A stretch of DNA of 64,000 bases from CAJCIW01 sp963833965 (GCA_963833965.1 CAWHZZ010000002.1:62001-126000), one strand, 5' to 3'; counted from the stretch's first letter, positions 25,245 to 34,447 are shown. Numbers and translations are program-made. The notes: generated from the letters alone by a model not told the origin.

Positions 25245-25999
25245 CCGAATCGGAATTTCTTCGCTTTTCCAAGAGGGTCCGCCATAAAAAAGCCGCAGAA
25301 CTTCTACGCGCCTACCATGAAGGGGGCGATCAGAAGTTACTTCTACTCTACCGCCGTATAGAAGGGTGGCTGAAGCTCCCCGCCTTGGATGAGCATCATT
25401 TTCAACAGATCTCCGACCGCTACCACCATCATCTTTCCCATACTGAATTTTCCTGGAAGGAGCACAATCTTCTCCCTGTCCCCTTTCGGAAGAAAGATCA
25501 AGCCTCATCGATCCCTTTCCTTCCCGTGGTGATTTATCTCGACAACTTGCGCTCTGCCTTCAATGTAGGGAGCATCCTGCGCACTGTAGAAGCATTCCGC
25601 CTCGGCAGCATCTGCTTTGCCAAAAACACACCCTACATCGATAACCCCAAAGTGCAAAAGACTTCGATGGGCACCTGTGATAAAGTATCTTGCGATCAAA
25701 TAAGAAAGCTGTCCGAATTGCCCCAGCCGCTCATCGCCCTTGAGACAGATGACGAAGCGCCCTCGATCTTCGATTTTCAGTTTCCCGATTGTTTTACATT
25801 AATGCTAGGCAATGAAGAATATGGACTATCTGAAGAATCTCTGTCTTTGAGGACTCAAACGGTCAAAATCCCGCTCTACGGCTACAAAAACTCCCTGAAT
25901 GTGGCCTCAGCCTTTGCCATTGCGGCAGGCGTGATCAGCCATCAATTAAGAGTTTCTATAAGAATCGGCACGGGTCAACTTGGGAAGGATATACTTTAG
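25241..25999 (+). CDS. SpoU (TrmH)-family RNA 2'-O-methyltransferase
   Basis: 252 aa. A helical N-terminal half (1-90) with no clear relation precedes the SPOUT knot domain: YLDNLRSAFNVGSILRT (motif 1, Asn and Arg catalytic), LMLGNEEYGLSEE (motif 2) and IPLYGYKNSLNVASAFAI (motif 3). Methylates a ribose in tRNA or rRNA using SAM; target site unknown. Translationally coupled to the ABC-F gene, so both probably act in translation. Its stop overlaps the convergent outer-membrane gene. Confidence 0.88.
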   Translation: MTESEFLRFSKRVRHKKAAELLRAYHEGGDQKLLLLYRRIEGWLKLPALDEHHFQQISDRYHHHLSHTEFSWKEHNLLPVPFRKKDQASSIPFLPVVIYLDNLRSAFNVGSILRTVEAFRLGSICFAKNTPYIDNPKVQKTSMGTCDKVSCDQIRKLSELPQPLIALETDDEAPSIFDFQFPDCFTLMLGNEEYGLSEESLSLRTQTVKIPLYGYKNSLNVASAFAIAAGVISHQLRVSIRIGTGQLGKDIL

Positions 26000-26742
26000 A
26001 AAACATATCCTATGCCACCGCCGAATGTTAAGCCGCCCACTTGCCTTGAGTCTCCGTAAACATGTTTTTTATGTGGATGAAAATGCATGCGCGCGTAAGA
26101 GTATTCTCCAAAAATATCGATGACAAGGTGTTCTGTTGGGAAAAAATGGAAGCCTGTGTTGGCAAATCCTCCCAGCCCATTTTGATTCATGGTTTTATCG
26201 AAGAAATGGGACTTGGTATGCACATGAACAAAGATGTAGCGTGGCCCAATTGTAAAGTAATACTGCATCATTTTGCCAATTTTTGCGACAGCCTCTAAAC
26301 CTAAACTTAATGGAATTTCCCAAATTCGTGTTTTCTGGTGGCGGCCCAATGATCTCCCATGCTTCTCTAAATATTCAACGCTGCCATAAACATGTAGCCA
26401 TTGCCAAACGGGCCCAGAGGCGCATAGTTGGAGATCTAGCCCTCCCTGATCGAAAACTTTCCGCATTTTGTGGTCGGTAAAAAAGAAATAGCCGGCTTTG
26501 AATTCAACCAACGATCGATATTCATTTTTCTCGGTAGATTTTTTCATTGAAGAAGAGGAATTAGCGGTGTTTGTGCCGTTACTGGAAGTTTCAGAATTGT
26601 TAGAAGAGGATTGGGAAGCTAAATCCTCCACCAAGAAAACTTTCTCATTCAAAACAACACTACCGAATTGGGGATGATCAGCGAATCCTTGTGTTAAAAG
26701 CAGGGTAGAAAAAAACACGAGAGCAGGAATTTTTAGCTGCAT
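25996..26742 (-). CDS. Secreted beta-barrel outer membrane protein
   Basis: 248 aa. A signal peptide (MQLKIPALVFFSTLLLTQGFA) is followed by a Ser/Asn-rich linker (about 45-70) and alternating amphipathic strands ending in GGLTFGGGIGYVF. The terminal Phe and the strand pattern (KAGYFFFTDH, PRYIFVHVHTK, FGEYSYARMHF) indicate an 8-stranded barrel of the OmpA/OmpX-like type. Many histidines are present in the presumed loops (HPHKKHVYGD), perhaps binding metal. No known family recognised. Confidence 0.75.
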   Translation of the reverse strand: MQLKIPALVFFSTLLLTQGFADHPQFGSVVLNEKVFLVEDLASQSSSNNSETSSNGTNTANSSSSMKKSTEKNEYRSLVEFKAGYFFFTDHKMRKVFDQGGLDLQLCASGPVWQWLHVYGSVEYLEKHGRSLGRHQKTRIWEIPLSLGLEAVAKIGKMMQYYFTIGPRYIFVHVHTKSHFFDKTMNQNGLGGFANTGFHFFPTEHLVIDIFGEYSYARMHFHPHKKHVYGDSRQVGGLTFGGGIGYVF

Positions 26743-26961
26743 GGGGGCTCCGGTGAGGGAATTTAAATAGCCTCATTATAATGAAATACTTTTTTATGGA
26801 AATTTTTTTTTGATCCATTGCAGATTCACTCGGCGCTAAGCACCCAATTGCCCATAACTTGCATGGCGAGCTGAGCAAACATGCAAGTGAAGCCGCCTTT
26901 CAGGAAGACGGAAAAAACTTTTTTGATTTGGAGTACACTGTTCGACCAGAATAACACGGGA

Positions 26962-26977
26962 GGGAATGTTCATTCCC
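26962..26977 (-). terminator. Weak hairpin after the YVTN gene
   Basis: GGGAATG-TT-CATTCCC, 23 bp past the YVTN stop. A second perfect 9-bp stem (ACTTGCATG / CATGCAAGT, 26857-26888) lies further on. Neither has a long U-tract. The remaining gap to 26742 is AT-rich and holds no ORF I can support. Confidence 0.35.
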
Positions 26978-26999
26978 CCCAGGCGCGCCACAATGCGTA

Positions 27000-28286
27000 T
27001 TAGTCGATGGTGATCGTCGCAGGGCTGCTTTGATTGCCTTCCGCATCAAAAGCAACGACTTTGTACGTGATCGACGCATTTTTTTTGATATCATGATCTT
27101 CGAACTCAAAAGTATGTGCACTCAACTTCGCTATCCGAGTTGAATTGCGGAAAATCAGATATCCGGCTGCAGGAATACCGGAAGGATTGGCATCCCATTT
27201 CAGCTTATTATAAAACTCGTGTGCAACGGCTATATCGTCCCTTTTTTGGTGCCCTCTAAGATTTGTGGGTGGAAAAATCGGCGTGGGCGGTGGAGTGGGC
27301 GTCGCCCTGATTGCTACAGCATTTGGGGTGACACCTGCTGTAATTGTTGCAATGACCATCGCCGTCGATGTGTTGACCACAGACACGTTATCGCCGACAA
27401 AATTTGCCACGAATACCAAAGAGCCATCAGACGTGAAAGCAAGCCCAGTAGGGTCTGCCCCCACGGGAATTGTAGCAATGATTGTATTGCTTGTTGTGCT
27501 GATCACGGAAAGAGCGTTTGCAGTGCTCGCAACGTAAACTGAAGAACCATCCGGTGAAGTCGCTGTGTCAAACGGACTGCCTCCTAATGGGACCGTTGCT
27601 ATGACGAGATTTGTTGCCGTATTGATCACCGAAACATTATTGCTTAATTGGTTAACAGCGTATGCGAATTCGTTGTTTGGGGTAACCGACACGGCATAGG
27701 GGTTGGCTCCCACACCAATTGTCGCAGTGACCGTATTCAATCCTGTATCAATGACAGAGACGCTCGCTGTACCTTGGTCTGTCACATAGACGAAATTACC
27801 ATTTGGGGATATTCCTATTCCTGTAGGATCCGTGGTGACTCCGAGAATAGGAATTGTCGCCGTAACGGTATGTGATATGGTGCTGATCACGGAAACATTA
27901 TCATCAAGTTGATTTGCCACATAAACTTGCGCCCCATCAGGACTCGCAACGACTCCAAAAGGTTCGCTACCGACTGGGATCGTTGCAACAACAGTATTTG
28001 TCGAAGTATCGATTACAGAGACATTTGCATCGCTATTATTCGTCACGTAGGCAAACATCCCATTTGGCGTAATGGCGATCTTTTCAGGCCGTGTTCCTAC
28101 CGGAATCGTCGCAACCACGAGATTCGTCGACGTGTCAATAACGGAAACATTGCCACCAAGATTAACCACATAGGCAAAATCTGCAAACAAGGCATCGGTA
28201 CGACATATAGAAATCGCTAGCAAAGTCAGGCAAAAAAATTTGCTGAATCTGGCATAGGCTTTCCAAAAAAAAATTCGCTCTTCCAT
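27000..28286 (-). CDS. Secreted YVTN beta-propeller protein with C-terminal FN3-like domain
   Basis: 428 aa from ATG 28286 (GGAGA nine bases upstream; a TTG at 28292 is in frame). Signal peptide (FFCLTLLAISICRTDALF) and then seven or so 40-residue blades of the consensus NVSVIDTSTN.VVATIPVG..P.G.A..P(D/N)G...YV.N, i.e. YVTN/Lactonase-like propeller repeats, at about 40-325. A proline-rich linker (PTPPPTPIFPPTN) joins a domain with the fibronectin type III pattern (YNKLKWDANPSG, GYLIFRN, ITYKVVAFDAEGN). Probably a surface-located binding protein; no enzymatic motif. Such repeats vary quickly in number. Confidence 0.85.
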   Translation of the reverse strand: MEERIFFWKAYARFSKFFCLTLLAISICRTDALFADFAYVVNLGGNVSVIDTSTNLVVATIPVGTRPEKIAITPNGMFAYVTNNSDANVSVIDTSTNTVVATIPVGSEPFGVVASPDGAQVYVANQLDDNVSVISTISHTVTATIPILGVTTDPTGIGISPNGNFVYVTDQGTASVSVIDTGLNTVTATIGVGANPYAVSVTPNNEFAYAVNQLSNNVSVINTATNLVIATVPLGGSPFDTATSPDGSSVYVASTANALSVISTTSNTIIATIPVGADPTGLAFTSDGSLVFVANFVGDNVSVVNTSTAMVIATITAGVTPNAVAIRATPTPPPTPIFPPTNLRGHQKRDDIAVAHEFYNKLKWDANPSGIPAAGYLIFRNSTRIAKLSAHTFEFEDHDIKKNASITYKVVAFDAEGNQSSPATITID

Positions 28287-28489
28287 AGACAAGTCTCCAA
28301 AAAAACTTAAAACAATAGACTAAGAGTAATGATTTATTTTTTTACTTCAATTCCTTTTTTGTTTCGGCTGACCGTCGATTTTCGAACCCTTTTTGCTGGG
28401 GTTGTATCCACTTGCCTAGACAAGCCCCGTAAAAGAATCGAAAAGCAGCCAAAATAATCCACAATCGACAGAAGAATCTTTGCGGTACA

Positions 28490-28550
28490 CTCCCTAGTGG
28501 TCCCGTGACAAAAGTTTTTGAAAGGAATTTCTGGCGTGAAAGCTCCCTAG
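28490..28550. repeat. MITE family 2 fragment, copy B
   Basis: CCCTAGTGGTCCCGTGACAA begins a remnant sharing the GTGACAAAAGTTTTTGAAAG and GGCGTGAAAGCTCCCTAG blocks with the elements at 3985-4210 and 38393-38570. The 28287-28716 gap otherwise holds AT-rich sequence and no supported gene on either strand. Confidence 0.6.
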
Positions 28551-28716
28551 AGGTACCGACAAATGTCTCGGTAAAATCGGCCACAACATCTCAAGCGCCT
28601 CAATATTTACAACTTAGGAATACTGAACTAAAGCTAGCTTCTTTTTATGGATTATTATTATGTTGTAATTTGACAATTTTATGATTTTAATTGTATTGTA
28701 ATGAAAAAGGTTAATT

Positions 28717-28827
28717 ATGAAAGATATTCCCCCGATAGCCGGCTGGCCAACCCAAACGAATTTTGTGCGGGAGGCCAAACCTCCAAAAAAACGCCGGACA
28801 AAAAAGCACACTTCGAAAAAAAGGTAA
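28717..28827 (+). CDS. 36-aa basic small protein
   Basis: ATG preceded by AAAAGG six bases upstream. Product begins MKDIPPIAGWPTQTNF and ends in a very basic tail (KKRRTKKHTSKKR). It ends four bases before the next ATG, so it looks like the first gene of a three-gene unit. An overlapping 45-codon frame from ATG 28701 is possible but lacks a ribosome-binding site. Function unknown; a nucleic-acid-binding or secreted micro-protein would fit the charge. Confidence 0.45.
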   Translation: MKDIPPIAGWPTQTNFVREAKPPKKRRTKKHTSKKR

Positions 28828-28831
28828 CGAC

Positions 28832-29062
28832 ATGGTAGACCCCATTGGACGGATTTCTCACCCTTTGCACTCTCAAAAAGCGGGTCACGATGTCCCGGCG
28901 CTCGCTAAACACATGAAGGAGCAGGTATTGACCATGGCTGAACAGCTTCAAAAGCTGATGGATGATCCCTCGTTGGCCTCCCACGCTCCCTTTTTAGACA
29001 AATTTGTAAAAAACGCCTCGAAACTGAATGAAACGATTGATGAATCCATTACCTTGAGGTAA
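28832..29062 (+). CDS. 76-aa hypothetical helical protein
   Basis: ATG 28832 has AAAGG upstream; a GTG at 28763 is in frame but would run through the preceding small ORF. Predicted to be helical (KHMKEQVLTMAEQLQKLMDD, KFVKNASKLNETIDES), amphipathic, without membrane segment. Size and composition recall T3SS chaperones or needle-type proteins, but there is no specific similarity to state. Two bases before the next start. Confidence 0.65.
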   Translation: MVDPIGRISHPLHSQKAGHDVPALAKHMKEQVLTMAEQLQKLMDDPSLASHAPFLDKFVKNASKLNETIDESITLR

Positions 29063-29064
29063 AA

Positions 29065-29307
29065 ATGCTTAGAGAAAATCTGAAAGATAGCGCGGAGATC
29101 CTGAAGAACATCTTCCAAGAGCCTCTAGAAATTCCCGGAGTGAAAGGCAGCATATCGTTATTTCAGGCGATTGAAAATTACTCTTCCAAACATCATGACC
29201 ATTCGCACCTGAGCATAATGCTGCACACTTTTGCCGCGAATCCTCAACCTCTCGGCATCCTCATCCAAGAGCTCCAACTCATCACAAAAGACCTAAACGC
29301 GCACTAA
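29065..29307 (+). CDS. 80-aa hypothetical helical protein
   Basis: Last gene of the small three-gene unit, starting two bases after the previous stop. Acidic and helical (ENLKDSAEILKNIFQEP, LGILIQELQLITKDL), with a His-rich turn (KHHDHSH) at about residue 50 that could bind metal. Function unknown. Transcription probably ends at the perfect hairpin 29342-29421. Confidence 0.65.
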   Translation: MLRENLKDSAEILKNIFQEPLEIPGVKGSISLFQAIENYSSKHHDHSHLSIMLHTFAANPQPLGILIQELQLITKDLNAH

Positions 29308-29341
29308 AAACTCGTTTTAAAAACATTAGATTTCGGATTTC

Positions 29342-29421
29342 AACGCAAAGGCGCACAAGTCGCGAAGACGCAAAGAAATATATAAATCTTTGCGTCTTCG
29401 CGACTTGTGCGCCTTTGCGTT
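29342..29421. terminator. Perfect 35-bp palindrome, likely bidirectional terminator
   Basis: Two 35-base arms, perfectly complementary, surround the loop AATATATAAA. The arm contains GCAAAGGCGCACAAGTCGCG and GAAGACGCAAAGA. It lies between convergent genes (stop at 29307 on plus, stop at 29430 on minus) and would terminate both. The GCAAAGGCGCA/GACGCAAAG word is also familiar as a repeated palindrome in unrelated bacterial genomes, so it may be a mobile repeat. Confidence 0.7.
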
Positions 29422-29429
29422 TACTCGAA

Positions 29430-30329
29430 TCAAAACTCGAAGACACGAAGGTCTTCGGCGACGAAGGTGTTGGGAAATATTGGCTTGGCCTCTTTGAGAA
29501 AGACTTCAGCGTCTTGGTACCGGGCCGAAAAGTGGGTCAGCACGAGCATTTCGGCGCCTGCGGCCTTTGCCATTTCGGCGGCTTGTTTAGCGGTGAGGTG
29601 ATGATGCCTTTCAGCAAGATCACGATGGGATTCTAGGTAAGTGCTTTCGCACAAGAAGAGCTTTGCACCGCGGGCAAGATCGATGGCCGCCTGGCATGGG
29701 AGGGTGTCGATGGCAACGGCCACCACATCGCCGATTTGGACATGGCTGACGTCATCAAGACGGACCTTGCGCCCTTCGATGATCAACTCTCCTTTCTCTT
29801 CTAAAAGACGAACGTTAGGGCCCTTGACACCGGCCGCGGCGAGTTTCGCCTTATCGAACTTGTGGACATCGCTCTCTTTGATCCTCCAGCCCAAATTGTC
29901 CACCCCGTGCTCTAGGTACTTGGCTTCAATGCGGAAATGCTCATCCTCATGGACAACCCCTTCATTCTTGATGGGATGCTCGATCACTTGAATGGTCTGG
30001 TGGTAAATCGTTCCGTAGCGGAGCCGGTCGAAATAGGTCTGCCCGCTGGCGGGATAATAACAATGGATCGGATGGGTGACTTTGTCGAGGTTGAGACGCA
30101 TGAGCATCGAACCCAATCCTAGGCAATGGTCTCCATGAAAATGGCTGACGAAAATTCGGGTAACGCAAGGGGGAGCGACATTTGCAAAAATGAACTGCCG
30201 CTGCGTCCCTTCGCCGGGGTCAAAAAGCAACCCTTCCTCGTTCCAGCGCATGAGATAAGCTCCGTGGTTTCGCGCGCGTGTGGGCTGCTGGCTGGAACAT
30301 CCTAAAATGGTCAAATCGCGCAAGGTCAA
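29430..30329 (-). CDS. rnz: Ribonuclease Z
   Basis: 299 aa. Endonuclease that trims tRNA 3' trailers. Metallo-beta-lactamase fold with the HFHGDHCLG zinc motif (about 63-68), PGEGTQRQF, and downstream HHHLTAKQAAEMAK and LTHFSARY, all of the elaC/RNase Z type. Homologue of C. trachomatis CT346, near xerC. The start overlaps the stop of the rhomboid gene (ATGA), in a compact operon lon-rfaE2-rhomboid-rnz. Confidence 0.94.
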   Translation of the reverse strand: MTLRDLTILGCSSQQPTRARNHGAYLMRWNEEGLLFDPGEGTQRQFIFANVAPPCVTRIFVSHFHGDHCLGLGSMLMRLNLDKVTHPIHCYYPASGQTYFDRLRYGTIYHQTIQVIEHPIKNEGVVHEDEHFRIEAKYLEHGVDNLGWRIKESDVHKFDKAKLAAAGVKGPNVRLLEEKGELIIEGRKVRLDDVSHVQIGDVVAVAIDTLPCQAAIDLARGAKLFLCESTYLESHRDLAERHHHLTAKQAAEMAKAAGAEMLVLTHFSARYQDAEVFLKEAKPIFPNTFVAEDLRVFEF

Positions 30330-31483
30330 GATCCACCTCTTCCAAAAAATGAGATTCTGCCGAGCAGCATGCCCATCGCCCCGCCGACAATGTGGGCGGT
30401 GTTGGCGATGCCGGCGGAGATTTGAATCGTTGAAAAGAGATGCAGGCTAAATGCAAGCAGCTCCAATGCAAGCATCGCTAGGACAAAAAGCAAAAGGAAA
30501 AAAAGCGTTCCTTTTTGCAGCGGGTAGCCTTCCCAAGGAGCCTTCTTTTGGCGTATCCAGATGAACCCTGCTAGCCCGACGATAACGCCAGAAAATCCTA
30601 AAAAAAAGGGACCGCCTATCAAATATTGGGCGGTATTGGAGACGACGGCGATCAACAGGATAAGAAGGCCTATTTTCCATTTTTTGAGCCGCTGCTCGAC
30701 CTGTTTGAGCAGGATCCAGACCCAGATCATATTAAAGAGGAGGTGCAAAAAATCGCGGTGGAGTATGCAGGGAGTAAACAACCGCCAAACTTCACCTTGC
30801 CGGATCTTTTCGAACATAGGCACTTGGCTAGCGCAGTCCCAGCCGTATTTTTTTGCCGTCATAAAAAAATCGTAAACGCCCCGCCAAGAAAGAACTTGGG
30901 CTTTGACCAGTAAGCTCTTCGCTTGAGGGGGGAGCTCCTTTTCTTCCTTATAGGTGTTCAGCGGGAATTTTTCGACGATTTCTTCGACATAAGCATAGGA
31001 GTAGGGGTAGTCGAAAAGCAATCTCTTCATCAAAGAAGTCTGCGCTATCGTCTCTCCGACAGGGCCGTATTCTTCTTCGAGATTTTTTTCCTCGAAAGAG
31101 TTCCATAAATATAATAGTCCGCAGATCGCGATGATCAAATGGGTCAGCGTAAACGAAAAGCGGCGCTCTTTGACCTGGATCGATGGGACAGGCTTCCATT
31201 TGAGTTCTTCTTCTTCGGAGACTTGAGCGTAATTGAGCGGCGGCGGGGTTGCCGCAATGGGCATCTCCACTTGAAATTTCGGATCGCCGGGGGTTTCTTT
31301 GAACTTTTTCAACCAATCAATAGCGATTTCAAAATCGTCCTCATCGTAAATCCAAATGCAGTAATGCTTCACACCAGCTTTGTCCGGATGAGGTTCATAA
31401 ATGTTTTGGATTCCTTCTTTGAGCAGAAAAGAGTAAAAGGTGTAGGCCTCTTTTTCCGTTTCAAATTCGCCGATCAGACGCAT
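30326..31483 (-). CDS. Rhomboid-family intramembrane serine protease
   Basis: 385 aa. N-terminal soluble domain (1-70, RLIGEFETEKEAYTFYSFLL) of the kind that precedes GlpG-type rhomboids, a cytoplasmic loop, a first membrane helix (LTHLIIAICGLLYLW), then the protease core: WRLFTPCILHRDFLHLLFNM, catalytic serine in LGFSGVIVGLAG, catalytic histidine in ANTAHIVGGAMG. Cleaves transmembrane substrates in the inner membrane. Start overlaps the rfaE2 stop; stop overlaps rnz. Confidence 0.92.
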   Translation of the reverse strand: MRLIGEFETEKEAYTFYSFLLKEGIQNIYEPHPDKAGVKHYCIWIYDEDDFEIAIDWLKKFKETPGDPKFQVEMPIAATPPPLNYAQVSEEEELKWKPVPSIQVKERRFSFTLTHLIIAICGLLYLWNSFEEKNLEEEYGPVGETIAQTSLMKRLLFDYPYSYAYVEEIVEKFPLNTYKEEKELPPQAKSLLVKAQVLSWRGVYDFFMTAKKYGWDCASQVPMFEKIRQGEVWRLFTPCILHRDFLHLLFNMIWVWILLKQVEQRLKKWKIGLLILLIAVVSNTAQYLIGGPFFLGFSGVIVGLAGFIWIRQKKAPWEGYPLQKGTLFFLLLFVLAMLALELLAFSLHLFSTIQISAGIANTAHIVGGAMGMLLGRISFFGRGGS

Positions 31484-31989
31484 ACGGTTAGTATTTTTTT
31501 GATGATTTCTGAAGTTGAAAGCCCCGGCACTAAAGAAACAATATGGATTTTTCCTCCATGAGCACGGACCGTTTCAGCCTCAATGCAATTTTCTCCATAT
31601 TCAGCGCCGTTGACGTGGACATCGGGCTTGATCCGCGAGAGGATTTGACGGGGGTCCGTTTCATCAAACCAGGTCACATAATCGACCATTTCCAAGGCGG
31701 CCATCATCCAAATCCGATACTCGAGAGGGATAATGGGCCGCAGCGGACTTTTGTACTCTTTGATCGACCGGTCGGTGTTGAGCGCTAGGATCAGCACGTC
31801 CGCAAGATGGCAAGCTTGATAAATCATCTCAAGATGCCCGGCGTGCATCAGATCAAATGAACCGTTCAATGTCGCAATTGTTTTGCTGGAGGAACGCAGC
31901 TCGATGACTTTTTGTTCGATGTGAGCAGGGTCAATGACTTTTGAGCGGATCGCCTCCGCAAAGTTGCTACTTTTTCGGGAAAGCGACAT
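31474..31989 (-). CDS. RfaE2-type sugar-phosphate nucleotidyltransferase
   Basis: 171 aa. Nucleotidyltransferase fold with LNGSFDLMHAGHLEMIYQA (HxGH catalytic motif), ALNTDRSIKEYKSPLRPI and GLSTSEIIKKI, matching the heptose-1-phosphate adenylyltransferase domain of HldE/RfaE, which makes ADP-heptose for lipopolysaccharide core. Start at 31989 has GAGG six bases upstream and overlaps the end of lon; an upstream in-frame ATG at 32058 would run 90 bases into lon and is not needed. Chlamydiaceae lack heptose; its presence suits an environmental relative. Confidence 0.85.
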   Translation of the reverse strand: MSLSRKSSNFAEAIRSKVIDPAHIEQKVIELRSSSKTIATLNGSFDLMHAGHLEMIYQACHLADVLILALNTDRSIKEYKSPLRPIIPLEYRIWMMAALEMVDYVTWFDETDPRQILSRIKPDVHVNGAEYGENCIEAETVRAHGGKIHIVSLVPGLSTSEIIKKILTVCV

Positions 31990-34447
31990 TGAAAACCTCA
32001 TCGTAGCTTTTGACAAAATGGAGTTGGATCCCTTTTTTGAGATACGCGGGAAGCTCATCGTAATCGCGCTGATTCTCTTTAGGGAAAATCAAGACCTTAG
32101 CCCCTGAGCGTTTTGCGGCAATCAGTTTTTCTTTGACGCCGCCAATCGGAAGCACTTTTCCGGTCAGCGTCAGCTCCCCGGTCATGCCGAGATCTTCGAG
32201 AACAGGCTCATCGCGGAGCAGTGAAAGCATCGCTGTGACCATCGTAATGCCCGCAGACGGCCCGTCTTTCGGCGTTGCGCCTTCGGGAATGTGGACGTGG
32301 ACTTGCGACCTTTCAAAAAATGGTGTGCGCGGCGCGTATTTATCGACCGTGCTATGCAAAAATGTCCAAGCGATCTGCGAAGATTCCTTCATCACATCGC
32401 CCGCCTGTCCTGTCAGCTTCATATCGGTTTTCTCGGCGGGGACGCGCGTGGCCTCAATATACAATGTCGCGCCGCCAAGTGACGTCCAAGCAAGTCCCAT
32501 GCATACGCCGACAGGCGTTCGTTCGTAAAAGCGGTCTGTTGTGAAAATCGGTTTGCCTAAATACTTGCCTAAGGTCTTTTCCGAAATCGTCGCCTTTTTG
32601 AATTTCCCTGCCTTTTTCTCCATGGATTTGACGACCTGGATTGCGACTTTGCGCATGATCTTCTTGAGATTATTTTCAAGATTGCGGACGCCGGCCTCAC
32701 GCGCATAGCCATTGATAATGTGCCCGATGGCCCCTTGCGTGAACTCGATGTCGGAGGTCTTCAGCCCCATGTTTTTGCGGTTACGGGGAACCAAGTATTT
32801 TTTGGCGATCTGGACCTTTTCTTCCTGAATGTATCCCGACAAACGCAAAATATCCATTCTATCTTTGAGCGGTTCGGGAATCGTGTCGAGCACGTTTGCG
32901 GTGACGATGAAGAGAATATTCGACAAGTCGCATCGCACATCGAGGTAGTGATCGAGGAAATCTTTATTCTGCTCAGGGTCGAGCACCTCGAGCAGAGCGG
33001 AAGCGGGGTCGCCGTGATAGCTCGAACTCATTTTGTCGATCTCATCGAGCATGATCACAGGATTCATCTCCTGGGTAAACTTCAACGCTTGGATCATTTT
33101 GCCAGGCATTGCACCGATATAAGTGCGGCGATGTCCTTTAATTTCGGCTTCATCGCGCATCCCACCGACGGAAAAGCGATAGAATTGCCTTTTCAGCGCG
33201 CGCGCAACGCTTTTGCCGATGCTTGTCTTGCCGACGCCGGGAGGGCCGACGAGGCAGATGATGCTTCCTTTGACTCCGCCTGAGAGTTTGCCCACAGCGA
33301 TAAATTCCAAAATCCGCTCTTTGATGTCATTGAGCCCGTAATGGTCTTCTTCGAGAACTTTTTTGGCGAATTTGATATCGACGCCTTGCTCTCCTGCCGG
33401 GCCGCCGGTGCCGCTATATATGCCCCACGGGACGATCGTTAGCCAATCGAGATAATTGCGGCAAACAGCATATTCGGCGGACTGCACTTCAAGAACGCTG
33501 AGCTTTTCCAGCTCTTCTTTGATCGTCTGCATCACATCGTCGGGGACTTTGCGTTTTTTAAGACGCGTCTCAAATTTTTCGATGTCGCAAGTCTTATCAT
33601 CCTTTTCGAGACCCAATTCTTTCTTGATCGTCTTGAGCTGCTCGCGGAGAAAAAATTCCCGCTGCGTCTTTGAGATCGTCGCTTCGATCTTAAGATTGAT
33701 GCTGTTCTGAAGCTTGCTTAAATCCAGCTCTTTTTTCAGAAGGGAGAGCGCTTTGTCGATCCTTCCTTGAAGGTCATAAGTTTCTAAGACCTCTTGCAGC
33801 TCTTCGCGAGATGCAGTCGTCAGCGCCACGGCGAAATCGGCGAGCTTTCCCGGCTCCGTAAAATCGGAGTGGCCGAGAAAGATCTGCAGCTCTTCTTTGA
33901 AAAGCGGATTGAGCTTGAGCAGTTCCTTGATCGTCGTGATGATGCTGATCGAATAAGCCTTGAGCTCTTTTGTGTCTTTTTTTGTGATGATATCTTCGTG
34001 ATATTCGATCTGTGCCTTGAGATGCTTGCCCGACTTTAGAGGTTTAACGATCGAAATCCGTTTTTCCATATTCAAGACAACCTGCGCTCCGCCTTGCTCC
34101 ATCGGAATGATCCGCAAAATGCGCGCAAGAACGCCGACATCGTAAAGATCGTCAAATCCCACTTTATAGACGTTGACCTCTTCCCTCTTTGTCAAGAAGA
34201 GTCCCATGCATTTGTGCTCTGATTTGGCGACAGTTTTCAGAACTTCGTAATAAGCGCCTGGCTCGATAACGATGGGAGCCGCCATTCCGGGAAAAAAGGG
34301 ACGGCGGGTCAATGGAATGACGTAGACCTCATTCGGGGCCTCCATCGATTTTTCGCGCTGCTGGTCTTGTTTGACCGAATCTTGGACAGCTTCGACTAAC
34401 GTCTCTTCGATGCTTTCTTCTTCAGGGATCTCATTTTCTTCGTTCAA
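31967..34447 (-). CDS. lon: ATP-dependent protease Lon
   Basis: 826 aa. N-terminal substrate-binding domain (about 40-250, PLTRRPFFPGMAAPI), coiled coil, AAA+ domain with GPPGVGKTSIGKS and MLDEIDKMSSS, and a C-terminal protease domain with the Ser-Lys dyad (PKDGPSAGITM and VKEKLIAAKRSG). Degrades damaged and regulatory proteins. An acidic N-terminal tail (MNEENEIPEEESIEE) is typical of chlamydial Lon. The order lon / tsaB / rpsU / dnaJ is that of C. trachomatis CT344-CT341; lon is divergent from tsaB. Confidence 0.96.
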   Translation of the reverse strand: MNEENEIPEEESIEETLVEAVQDSVKQDQQREKSMEAPNEVYVIPLTRRPFFPGMAAPIVIEPGAYYEVLKTVAKSEHKCMGLFLTKREEVNVYKVGFDDLYDVGVLARILRIIPMEQGGAQVVLNMEKRISIVKPLKSGKHLKAQIEYHEDIITKKDTKELKAYSISIITTIKELLKLNPLFKEELQIFLGHSDFTEPGKLADFAVALTTASREELQEVLETYDLQGRIDKALSLLKKELDLSKLQNSINLKIEATISKTQREFFLREQLKTIKKELGLEKDDKTCDIEKFETRLKKRKVPDDVMQTIKEELEKLSVLEVQSAEYAVCRNYLDWLTIVPWGIYSGTGGPAGEQGVDIKFAKKVLEEDHYGLNDIKERILEFIAVGKLSGGVKGSIICLVGPPGVGKTSIGKSVARALKRQFYRFSVGGMRDEAEIKGHRRTYIGAMPGKMIQALKFTQEMNPVIMLDEIDKMSSSYHGDPASALLEVLDPEQNKDFLDHYLDVRCDLSNILFIVTANVLDTIPEPLKDRMDILRLSGYIQEEKVQIAKKYLVPRNRKNMGLKTSDIEFTQGAIGHIINGYAREAGVRNLENNLKKIMRKVAIQVVKSMEKKAGKFKKATISEKTLGKYLGKPIFTTDRFYERTPVGVCMGLAWTSLGGATLYIEATRVPAEKTDMKLTGQAGDVMKESSQIAWTFLHSTVDKYAPRTPFFERSQVHVHIPEGATPKDGPSAGITMVTAMLSLLRDEPVLEDLGMTGELTLTGKVLPIGGVKEKLIAAKRSGAKVLIFPKENQRDYDELPAYLKKGIQLHFVKSYDEVFNVAFPKK

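Noticed and set aside
29342..29421. CRISPR repeat or phage attachment site
   Set aside because: Only one palindrome is present, with no spaced direct repeats and no integrase next to it.
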